The notes below the pieces were generated by a model, which saw only the letters and a list, made by a program, of their open reading frames with translations, was not told the DNA's origin and did not search any database. The translations under genes and the position numbers were made by a program. A DNA stretch of 64,000 nucleotides from Zhengitettix transpicula (lineage: Eukaryota; Arthropoda; Insecta; Orthoptera; Tetrigidae): NCBI GenBank assembly GCA_037074705.1, contig CM073590.1:243455601-243519600 (forward strand). The letters run 5' to 3'. How positions within the stretch are numbered: position 1 is the stretch's first letter; each line of letters opens with the position of its first letter. Positions 55,967 to 64,000 of the stretch are shown here, one piece after another.

Positions 55967-56379
55967 ATATATATATGTATATATTATCCGCTCCTCCCTC
56001 CGAGGCCCGCCCGAATCTTTTCGTGAGAAAATAAAAATTCTTCTTCTCCCACCTTCTTTCCCCGAGGCTGACCTTCGCACAACGTTTCTCATTCCAATCT
56101 GATTCTTTTAAAAACAAGCATGAAAATTACTCAAGTGCCGTTCCGTCGTCGTGACATTGAGAGATGCTGATAATAAAACGCTTAGATTATAAAATACTCG
56201 TTGTTGTTGTTGTTGCGTGGCCAACGGTTTTCACCTTTTCCCGAAGAGACTCAAGAAAGTGAAGGAAATATTATTATTATGAGGAGGAGGAGGAGGAATG
56301 TGCTTGAGAGACTTTCCCAACTGTTGAGGCTTCGATGAGTTGTGCCGTTGCTTAGACGTTCGTCGCCATGGAGACACAC
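55967..56379. other. Spacer with (GTT)n and (GAG)n tracts
   Basis: TTGTTGTTGTTGTTG near 56200 and GAGGAGGAGGAGGAGG near 56281. No gene. Confidence 0.5.
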
Positions 56380-56451
56380 ACAGTAGTGCGCCTGCTGGAA
56401 GAGTGAGGCTCTTCATCGGTCGTGAGGAGTTCGAGCCCCACGTCGGACGTC
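56380..56451 (+). pseudogene. tRNA-Lys-like relic
   Basis: AGTAGTGCGCCTGCTGGAAG resembles an A box. GGCTCTTCATC places CTT in the anticodon position, and GGTCGTGAGGAGTTCGAGCC followed by CCACGTCGGACG matches the variable loop, T arm (B box AGTTCGAGCCC) and acceptor of eukaryotic tRNA-Lys. The 5' acceptor strand does not pair. A T-rich run follows. Most likely a tRNA-Lys-derived SINE head or pseudogene. Confidence 0.5.
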
Positions 56452-57475
56452 CATTTTTTCTTTTTACCAAGAGTCAGATGAGGGGCATCCAGAGGCACCC
56501 AGAAAGATAGGCTTAGTTAGTGTTTAAGTTATAGACGGGTAGCAACCAGAGGATGTGTTTGATGACCAACCAGCTTATATTTGGGGGAGGTTGAAAAAAA
56601 ATGTAATAAATAAAATATACAGTGTTTTTTGTGGACCCCAATTTTCGTAAACGTGTTCCTTGTGACCAGGAAACAAACAGAAGCGGGGATGGATTATTTG
56701 AAAAATTCTAAAACGGTCATGATTACCGTTCAAAAAAATATTTTTCGGCGTCAATGAGATTGATAGTGTGTTTCTTCCAATGATTTTCGCGTATAATTTC
56801 AACACCTTTCGACGTGGGTTGTGAGAAGCACCTTTAAGGAGGGTGGGTGGTTGTGGTGGTGGAGAAAGAAACCTTCATTAAAATAAATAACGCGAAAACA
56901 ACTGATATTGGAGTCGAATACGAGGTTATGGATGTCGCTGAGTTTAATAAGGGCATTCTAATTGCCGTTTAACTCCCCCTCCCAGGGGCGAAGGTGAACG
57001 GGGGGGGGGAAACTTTTTAATTATGTTAAAATGGCCGATGTTTTCGTCAAAAAAAAATATTTTTCGGGGTTTATAAGATAGATGGCGTTTTTTCAGATAT
57101 TTTTGTGTAGAATATCAACCTTTTTCGACATAAGCGGAGATATGATACATGAAAATAACGCAAAAAATAACCGAGATTGGAGTTAATGCGAGGTTATGGT
57201 TGTCGCTGAGTTATATTACAATAACCCGGGCAACCAAAAAGTTTAAAATACAAAAGAGACGCAAAAACCGAATGGGACCTAGAGAAAAAATTATTTTTCC
57301 GGGTTTATAAAATATATAGCGTTTTTTCAGATATTTTTGTGTATAGTTTCAACCATTTTGGGAATAAGTGGAGAGATGATACATAAAAATAACGCAGAAA
57401 ATAACCGAGATTGAAGTTAAATGCGTGGTTATGGATGTCGCTGAGTTATATTACAATATAGTAAAGGCTAGCAGA
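56452..57475 (+). mobile_element. Old Helitron-internal sequence, degenerate
   Basis: Contains CGTAAACGTGTTCCTTGTGA, GACCAGGAAACAAACAG, GGTTATGGATGTCGCTGAG (three times) and AACCCGGGCAACCAAAAAG, all recognisable from the tandem units in the 22.6-25.4 kb Helitron. No terminal TC/CTAG tips are clear. Confidence 0.55.
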
Positions 57476-58078
57476 CTACAGGGGAACGCGCAACAGCCCT
57501 TATCAAACATGGCGGCTGAATGTTTCCAATTTGCTTCCAATATGGCGGCGACTTGTCCAGTCTATGTTTGTTTATATATATATATATGTCTTTGATCAGA
57601 ATTGTTGTGTGTCGTACGAGTGTGACTCACGGAGTCCAAAGATGCACAACATAACCAACGATTTTATTTGAGACTCGCAGTGCTGGCTTCTCTTTTTTTC
57701 TTCGAATTATTCGCATGTATTTTGTTATATTTGAACCTAGTGCGGTCGTGTTTCCTCTACACTCGGACCAAGATAACCATTACTGCACGTAAGTGATGTA
57801 ACACTCGTATACGTGTGTGTGTGTGTGTGCAGTTGGTCGTGGAAGGTTCATCGAACCTATATTTTTTAATTTTAGAAAGTCCACGGAGCTTTTTTTTTCT
57901 TCCGGGTTCGAGAGTGAGTGAGGTAAAGGAACCACTTAGGGAGAGAAGTTCTTTATAATTTATTCGTCACGTCTAATTCGGTTCGACTAAAAGTTGCTGT
58001 GAGACTGTCCCGATATCAGTGGAAAGCTATGTTAATGAGGTTTAGTTTCGAGTGTTCTCTTAATCTTGTTAGAAACTA

Positions 58079-58109
<31 letters not shown>

Positions 58110-58360
58110 TGCCGCCACGTACGAATAAAAACTAAACTTTCAGGCTTCACATTTTCGGAGCAGAATTTAATATATTTATTTACTTATTTTATTCTTGCAA
58201 CACCTAAAAAAATCAAGAAATCATAAATAGTGATACAGACGTCTACCAGTAAGATACTTCTTTTTTGTACCAGAAGAGAAGCCTGTTATCACTGGAAATT
58301 GGTCAACAAACCAGAATGTTTATTTATAAACCTTAAAAAGTTACTTTTATTAACTATATG
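57476..58360. other. Spacer with dinucleotide repeats
   Basis: Two ATATGGCGGC/CATGGCGGC boxes at 57509-57550, (TA)n at 57577-57589, (GT)n at 57813-57828 and (AC)n at 58079-58106. No gene. Confidence 0.5.
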
Positions 58361-58580
58361 GTCTGCGAGAGCTATTCTCTCGCAGGCAGAACCTTGTAGG
58401 AGAGACAGGAAGGGACTACCTTCGGGGTTGCCTTCTCCTCTCTCTCCGTTTTTGAACTAAGGTTCCCTCAAGCCGCGAGAGGTGCATGTTCCGAGGTCGC
58501 AGACCTTGGGGCATACTGTAAGAGTTGTCCACTATTCCCATTGGAATAGTCGGCCAGCTGCCTCCTAAACTGGTCGAGGC
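58361..58580 (+). mobile_element. Fam-R copy 21, 5' half
   Basis: GTCTGCGAGAGCTATTCTCT with an intact 9-bp hairpin, through to CTAAACTGGTCGAGGCATCC. It continues at 58903. Confidence 0.85.
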
Positions 58581-58902
58581 ATCCTTTTAGAAGGGATGTT
58601 GGCAATGGTGGATTTAAGATTCGGTCAAGTAATAAGAAAAATATAGGAAGCAACGAAAAATAAAAATAAGAAGTGAGTCGAGGATGAAGATGGCACCGAA
58701 AGAGGGAAGTAGGGAAAATAAATAGACGCATCGGACTGTCTTGCCAACAAATCTATCCCAAAAAGAAAAAAGAGAGAACGTCCTGCGTTTCTTGCTATTT
58801 ATCTTATTTTGATAAGGAAGCAGCGAATTATCAGTCAGAATTAAGTGATAATAATAAATACCAAACGACGTTTCCTTGTTGCTTTCCTCAGGTGATTAAA
58901 AC
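58581..58902. mobile_element. 322-bp insertion splitting Fam-R copy 21
   Basis: Unrelated AT-richer DNA whose right part holds a minus-strand module (58863-58894: ACCTGAGGAAAGCAACAAGG, then AAACGTCG). Fam-R resumes right after it with about 10 bp missing. I infer insertion of a Penelope-type terminal fragment into an existing Fam-R. Confidence 0.6.
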
Positions 58903-59198
58903 AAAGGGAATGCTGCGTCCCCACAGCAAACTCCTCTCCCGCTATCGGAAGGGCGTGGGACAAGTACCAAATGCCCGACCTACCTGATGCAGGTTTTTCT
59001 AGGGTTTTCCCTGCATTAATTTTAGGCAAATGCCGGGTAGGATCCATAAACCATAGCCCGGGGGCCCCTAGTTAACCCTTGGCTACCTTCCTCTACCCTT
59101 TCGCATTCCCCCTTTGAAATCCCTTGCCTATGCTATAAGAGGAAAGTTGCCACCATTTGGATTACCCTCATGTAGCCTGTCTACACCCCAAAAAAAAC
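58903..59198 (+). mobile_element. Fam-R copy 21, 3' half
   Basis: AAAGGGAATGCTGCGTCCCC to GTAGCCTGTCTACACCCCAA with an A8 tail, the GTGTAGACAGG-type end. Confidence 0.85.
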
Positions 59199-59219
59199 CA
59201 GACATCGTGAGGTTTATCG

Positions 59220-59480
59220 AGATAATAAGGCTATAATGGGCAGGACATGTGCTACGGGCTATGGGCTGGATATTGAAGACATCCCCAGAAGGAATAAAGA
59301 AAGCCGGAAGACCAAGACTGAGTTGGAAAAGACGACGTCAGAGAGAGGATGTAAGGATAATCGGAATCAAAAATTGGAGAAATTCAACGCTAAATGAAGG
59401 AGAAATGGCGAAAACTTCTTCAGAAGGCCAAGGCCCACAAAGGACTGGCGTGCTATTGATGCTGCTGCTGATGATGATGA
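59220..59480 (+). pseudogene. 3' end of a LINE ORF2, frameshifted
   Basis: HVLRAMGWILKTSPEGIKKA, then GRPRLSWKRRRQREDVRIIG, then IKNWR in one frame. KWRKLLQKAKAHKGLACY then stop follows in the next. This is the C-terminal tail of an RTE-like non-LTR retrotransposon. It ends in a TGATGATGATGATGATG run (59463-59485), a microsatellite tail of the kind RTE elements use instead of poly(A). Only the end survives. Confidence 0.7.
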
Positions 59481-59601
59481 TGATTGTTGAGGAAAGTAAA
59501 GTGGTAATAATCCACTCTTGAGTTTCTGGGTCCCACAGACGCTGTGAGACGATACACAGGTGACACAGTGGAGATACAAATCAGGGTATACAAAGATTAT
59601 T

Positions 59602-59886
59602 ATTTTTTTCTTTAGGGCAACAGGCTACATGAGGGTAATCCACATTGGGCAACTCCCCTTTAATAGCATAGAAAGGGATTAGAAAGGGGGGATGCGGAAG
59701 GATAGAGGAAGGTAGCCAAGGGTTAACTAGGGCCCCCGGGCTATGGTATAAGGATCCTACCCGGCATTCGCCTAAAGAAATGCAGGGAAAACCCTAGAAA
59801 AACCTGCATCGGGTAGGTCGGGCATTTGGTACTTGTCCCACGCCCTTCCGATGACGGAAGAGGAGTTTGCTGTGGGGACGCAGCTT
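59602..59886 (-). mobile_element. Fam-R copy 22, 5'-truncated
   Basis: TCTTTAGGGCAACAGGCTAC to GCTGTGGGGACGCAGCTTAC. Confidence 0.8.
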
Positions 59887-60343
59887 ACACAGACGTCGTG
59901 CTTGATATCTGGTCAGTGTTGCCTTCTGACTAAGTGCGTGTTAAGTAAAGAGGTGCTGCAGTAAGTTAGGAGAACGTCCGACAACTACAAGTATTGACAG
60001 CGCGAGCCGCGTTTTAAAAAATTTCCAGTCGTAGTTTATTTTGCTTTCATGATGAGAGGCAACGATCCAAATTACAGTCACTCGAGTTGATGGTCAGGCA
60101 CAGAAACAGTTAATCTGTCGAACACGCACGCACGCACGCGATGTTGCGTGAGGCCTGTTCGTCCGCAGATATATTTAGAAACAAGACGTACGAGGGAGAC
60201 GAACGAGACAAGGTCGTGATCGTAACCCACAGCAGCGGAGTCGTTTCATTGGGGGCTCCTGCGTGTCAGTCACGGGATTAAAATGATTTTCCGTGAGCCT
60301 GCATCAGCTGTAATGGATGGAAGAATTACGTACCGGGTCGAGA
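59887..60343. other. Spacer
   Basis: GC-richer than average, with an ACGC run (60124-60140). No gene recognised. Confidence 0.4.
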
Positions 60344-60409
60344 GTCGACACGGGTAGCTCAGTTCGCAGAGATCGGCTCCTCCGATTACTGGTCCGGTCG
60401 ACGTTTTTC
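60344..60409 (+). pseudogene. tRNA-like sequence lacking a T arm
   Basis: GTCGAC at 60345-60350 can pair with GTCGAC at 60397-60402 as an acceptor stem. CGGGTAGCTCAGTTCGCAGA gives a D arm with A box. ATCG/CGAT closes a 7-base loop GCTCCTC (anticodon TCC, Gly by position). TTTTT directly follows, as in Pol III terminators. The T arm and B box are absent, so it is a relic rather than a proven gene. Confidence 0.35.
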
Positions 60410-60779
60410 CAACCTATCGAATCTATTTTGTTGATATTTCTCAACGATGGGACATTATTTCAATTACACATATTTCATATACAACATGTAACTGGATGTT
60501 CTACAGCGCGACATTGAAATGTAGACGATTTTAAGTCAGTCTTTCAAGTTCACCTTGAATAAATTTCCAGACCAACTTACAAATTTAATATTTAGTACAA
60601 TAGTTGATCTGGTCAAGCAAACTGGGGTTAAGGCTGTGGGAGAATCCACACTCTGACCAGGTGTCATTCCTAATCCAGAATGTGTCATGTAAGATGACAG
60701 CCTGGCAGCCGTCTCGGTAGGGGCAAGGCCCTTCATGGGGCTGCCGAGCCAAGGAGTTAGAGTTACTTAGAATAGTTGA
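60410..60779. other. Spacer
   Basis: No recognisable element or gene. Confidence 0.4.
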
Positions 60780-61123
60780 TATTCCCATTGGAACAGTCGG
60801 CCAGCTGCCTCCTAAACTGGTCGAGGCATGGAGAAGGGAATGCTGCGTCCCCACAGCGAACTCCTCTCCCGCTATCCAGGGAAGGGCGTGGGACAAGTGC
60901 CCAATGCCCGACCTGCCTGATGCAGGTTTTTTAGGGGTTTCCCTGGATTACTTTTAGGCGAATGCCGTGTAGGATCCTTAAACTGTAGCCCGGGGCCCCT
61001 AGTTAACCCTTGGCTACCTTCCTCTACCCTTCCGCATCCCCCCTTTCAAATACCTTCCTATGCTATTAAAGGGGACTTGCCACCACGTGGATTACCCTCA
61101 TGTAGCCTGTTCCCCTAAAAAAA
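60780..61123 (+). mobile_element. Fam-R copy 23, 5'-truncated
   Basis: ATTCCCATTGGAACAGTCGG to GTAGCCTGTTCCCCTAAAAA. Confidence 0.8.
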
Positions 61124-62127
61124 TAACCCACTTCTCGTCCCCTTACACGGACCCCTGGAGACGCGTGACTGCAATTCATCTCTGCCAGTCACGTCGCCTC
61201 AGCGCACCTTCCTTACTGTCTTTATTTCTTAACTTTGTGGCCTTGGCTCTTTGACGGTGGCCTCCATAATTCCTGTTTCGGGATTCACCCCCTAATAGGA
61301 AGAGTACCGCGAGGAGTCGTCCGTCCTCTCCAGTCTCCAGCAAGCACCTGGTCGTTCATTTAAATAAAATACGCGTATAATTTGGGATAAGGCCGCAACT
61401 AAAAGGTTATTTTTTATATATTCACACTGTAGCTGCTTCGGGTAATGGTAAAAATCCGGTTGACCACAGAAGCACCTTCGACTACTTTAAATGTTAATAA
61501 CAACTTTTCGGGAATAATTTTCCTAGCTATAATTTTAAGTGACTGTTGAAGTTGAGTGAGCAAGGCTTCTGGAACTGACTGACAGGTACATTATTAATTA
61601 TTTTTAAAGGTTAACGCGGAAGTCTACAGTCAACGGCGACTCTTCCTGCGCGCGCTCACATATGGTTGAAGAAAGTCATCCACACTTTACAAAGTTTCAA
61701 AGTATTGACAACTTGTAAATAAAATTAAGTTTTTTCCTACTGTAATATTGGTAACGTGTAATTTTATTGTATTTGCGTTCAAACAAAATATCGCGAATAA
61801 CAGGAATTTTTTTTCCATATTAAAGAATGGAAAAACATGTCGATTTTTCCAAGGCCGACGATTTGCAAAGAATGCCCAATAAAAAAAAGTCCTTAATGGG
61901 TATTTAAATGACCTGTAATTTCTTCATTACTGCAGTCCCTGGCATATTTATTAATGGATGCTAATGTAACTACTTGTTCTGGTCGGGGAGGGGGAGGGGG
62001 GAGGGGGGAGGGGAATATCACGTCCACTCACCTTCCACGGTTGTCAATAACTCTTCTTTTATGTGCAGAATCCTCGACATTACGTAGAACAACATTCTCA
62101 CGATCTTAAATTTTAAGGAGCAACCTC
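61124..62127. other. Spacer with a G4-prone run
   Basis: 61985-62015 reads GGGGAGGGGGAGGGGGGAGG and continues G-rich. A GCGCGCTC patch lies at 61650. No gene. Confidence 0.5.
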
Positions 62128-62528
62128 AAGCCTGTGGAAGCTGGTCTCAGCTCTCTCAGGTGGAACCTTCCTGAGGGGCTTTTCAACTGTGGTTCCCCAC
62201 CGAATGAGGCACGTCGGTCAGTGTATTGGTCCCCGAGGGTTCGCAGACTGTAAGAGTTGCCCCACTGTTACCATTGGAACGGTCGGTCAGCTGCCTCCTA
62301 AAACTGGCCGCCGAGGCACGGAGAAGGGGAATGCTGCGTCCCCACAGCAAACATCAGTCCAGTCTTCGGAAGGGTGTGGGGGGCAAGTACCAAGAGACAG
62401 GCCTACCTGATGCAGGTTTCCCTTAGAGGTTTGTCCACTTTGAGGCGAATTTCCGGCTCGGTGGATCTTAGTAACCATTAGCTTCCTTGCTGTCTATTCC
62501 GCATTCCTTCCTATCCTATTAAAGGAGA
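62128..62528 (+). mobile_element. Fam-R copy 24, the most diverged
   Basis: Retains CGGTCAGCTGCCTCCTAAAA, GGGGAATGCTGCGTCCCCAC, CCTACCTGATGCAGG and CTTCCTATCCTATTAAAGGA. There are many indels; the tail is missing. Confidence 0.7.
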
Positions 62529-62604
62529 TCTGGATTTGAAATTTTTTGACTACAGTGAGATTTTTCACGTCTTCTCTTTAACCCAACTTGTTTCTTTCAC
62601 ACTG

Positions 62605-62670
<66 letters not shown>

Positions 62671-63150
62671 GTTTCCTTTGTTTTCTTCGCTTGGAGTATA
62701 TATCTACATCTTCTTTCTGATGTTCTAGACGATCATTCTCGTCATCTCTTTGACCTGCCTCTTTCTTTCGTTCTTTCTTTCTGTTTTTTTCCTTAGTTTC
62801 CTTTTCTCAATTTTTTCTATTCCCAGGCAATGGAATCCCCAAATAATCTCAATTAATATCAAAGGATATCCTCATGAATCTTGTCAGTCTCTAATCGAAA
62901 CAGAGAGAAAGATAATATGGGTAATATTTTACTGGTTTATTTTTATTCTAAAATCTAATGTAAACATTGAAGTATTAAATTAACCACATTTCAATTAAAT
63001 GAAATGAAATTATAAAAATCAATAACATACAAGGGAAAATTATAAGAAAATTATCTGACAGTCTAAAAATATAACAGTCGTATAAGGCCGAAAAAATTAA
63101 TGTGTAATGAAATTTTACACTTTTGCCCCTGTATAAAAATTTATTGTAAA
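62529..63150. other. Spacer with (TC)n
   Basis: TC tract at 62606-62665. The surrounding open frames are low-complexity. No gene. Confidence 0.5.
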
Positions 63151-63153
63151 AAC

Positions 63154-63300
63154 GACGACGTTTTAAGAACATCTTCAAGGCAATGTCAACTAGCGAGTGC
63201 AGTTGTGTCGCTCTAGGCTCTTCTTTAGCACCTGACGAAAGGGAACAAGGATCCCAGAAACGTTGTAGTGGGGTATTTATATTACCCCCTTTTTTTTGTC
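63154..63300. repeat. Opposed pair of modules with leader hairpin
   Basis: A minus module at 63154-63180 (CTTGAAGATGTTCTTAAAAC) is followed by the CAACTAGCGAGTGCAGTTG leader and a plus module at 63231-63265: CTGACGA, AA, stem GGGA...TCCC, A, GAAACGTTG. The plus module is the best-formed single copy in the window. Confidence 0.55.
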
Positions 63301-63446
63301 TGAATCGGCTATTTTTCTTGGTCATTATTTTCAATCAGACGTAAATTTTTTCATGATTAATTAATTTTTCATGATTAATTAATTAATTTAATTAATAAAT
63401 AGTGTTATTATATCTTTAACGTAGTTTTAAATTATATATATATAAG
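63301..63446. other. AT-rich spacer
   Basis: Contains an ATTAATTAATTTTTCATGAT direct repeat near 63350-63385. No gene. Confidence 0.4.
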
Positions 63447-63534
63447 TATAAGTATATAAGCACCTGGGAGACTGACCAGAGAGAGAGGACTGAAAGTGAA
63501 GAGAGAGACGAGAGGTTGCAAAATTTGGCGAGCT
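63447..63534 (+). mobile_element. LTR-Y fragment left of LTR-Y3
   Basis: GCACCTGGGAGACTGACC, GGACTGAAAGT and GCAAAATTTGGCGAGCT recur at 63714-63784 within LTR-Y3. The fragment stops at GAGCT, where the (TA)n tract begins. Confidence 0.6.
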
Positions 63535-63556
63535 TTATATATATATATATATATAT

Positions 63557-64000
63557 TGTAGTGAATAACATCGGTAAGTGGCCGCCCTTTATCCGCGGCC
63601 CTGAGAGGGAATTAATTAAAGTGCACGTGCGCCGGAGAGGCCCCAAGAAGCCGAGGGTACGTGTCTCTTTTTTTTAGCATCGTTTGGGGGGGGGGAGTAA
63701 GGGTATATACTCCGCACCTGGGAGACTGACCGGAGGACTGAAAGTAAAGTGTTAGAGGCGATAAGGTGCAAAATTTGGCGAGCTGTAAGGAACAAAACTT
63801 TCAGAGTGTGGACGTCCATCGCGGTGAGGCCGTAGAAGGAGATCGTGGACTGCTACAAGACCAGTGATCCTCTGCTGATGCTACGAGATAAAGTAAGGGT
63901 CACCATTAATGTAAAGTGCCTTCAGACGTTAAAGATTTTTTTACACAGTACGGAACTAAGCTCTGGTTATGAATTTCCACCAAGCCGCCGACATTACCTT
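63557..64000 (+). mobile_element. LTR-Y3, runs off the window
   Basis: TGTAGTGAATAACATCGG directly after (TA)n (63536-63556). It is homologous in sense to the minus-strand Y1 and Y2: GTGCACGTGCGCC box, GTGTCTC...AGCATCGTTTGGGG, ACTCCGCACC, CGTAGAAGGAGATCGTG, and TTTACACAGTACGG near 63937. About 100-150 bp of LTR should lie beyond the window, so a full element (with gag-pol) or a solo LTR are both possible. Confidence 0.7.

Overview
The window looks like non-coding, repeat-filled nuclear DNA of an invertebrate animal, most likely an arthropod. It is AT-rich, has long (TA)n, (TC)n and (AC)n tracts, and shows no operons, no rRNA and no convincing host protein-coding gene. I recognise only mobile-element proteins and their relics: mariner and Tc1 transposases, the GIY-YIG endonuclease domain of Penelope-like elements (PLEs), and pieces of non-LTR reverse-transcriptase ORFs. 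The species cannot be fixed from this.

The commonest component is a GC-richer retroposon of about 0.55 kb, called Fam-R here. It has about 24 copies or pieces covering roughly 8.8 kb, about 14% of the window. It begins with a near-perfect hairpin and ends in an A-rich tail, and two copies have recognisable target-site duplications. I do not recognise it as a named family.

Layout. 0-5.1 kb: PLE-type foldback, one Fam-R copy, a 129-bp hairpin MITE, and a tandem PLE fragment with two GIY-YIG remnants. 5.7-6.6 kb: mariner M1. 8.3-9.5 kb: LTR-like element in (TA)n. 10.4-10.8 kb: end of a LINE ORF. 11.7-21.6 kb: Fam-R copies, mariner M2 and a second repeat, Fam-B. 22.6-26.3 kb: mariner M3 split to the base by a 2.8-kb Helitron. 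27-32.5 kb: LTR-like elements, Fam-R and tandem repeats. 33-42 kb: Fam-R cluster, a duplicated Fam-R-plus-flank segment and two Helitrons in inverted orientation. 42-44.3 kb: LTR and PLE remnant. 45-47.5 kb: about 16 tandem units of about 150 bp grown inside a Tc1-like transposase gene. 48.5-54.7 kb: PLE-type modules including a six-unit array, and a duplicated Fam-R/Helitron composite. 54.9-64 kb: LTR-like elements, tRNA relics, LINE end, Fam-R and a last LTR running off the window.

Three signals tie the window together. First, a short module, CTGANGA, then a variable hairpin, then GAAACGT, occurs about 25 times, often as inverted pairs and near PLE endonuclease remnants. It resembles the core of the hammerhead ribozymes known from PLEs. 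Second, six complete TGTA...TACA elements and one running off the window all sit in (TA)n, in most cases flanked by ATAT. Third, elements are nested inside one another and give exact boundaries. None of the transposase or polymerase remnants looks intact.
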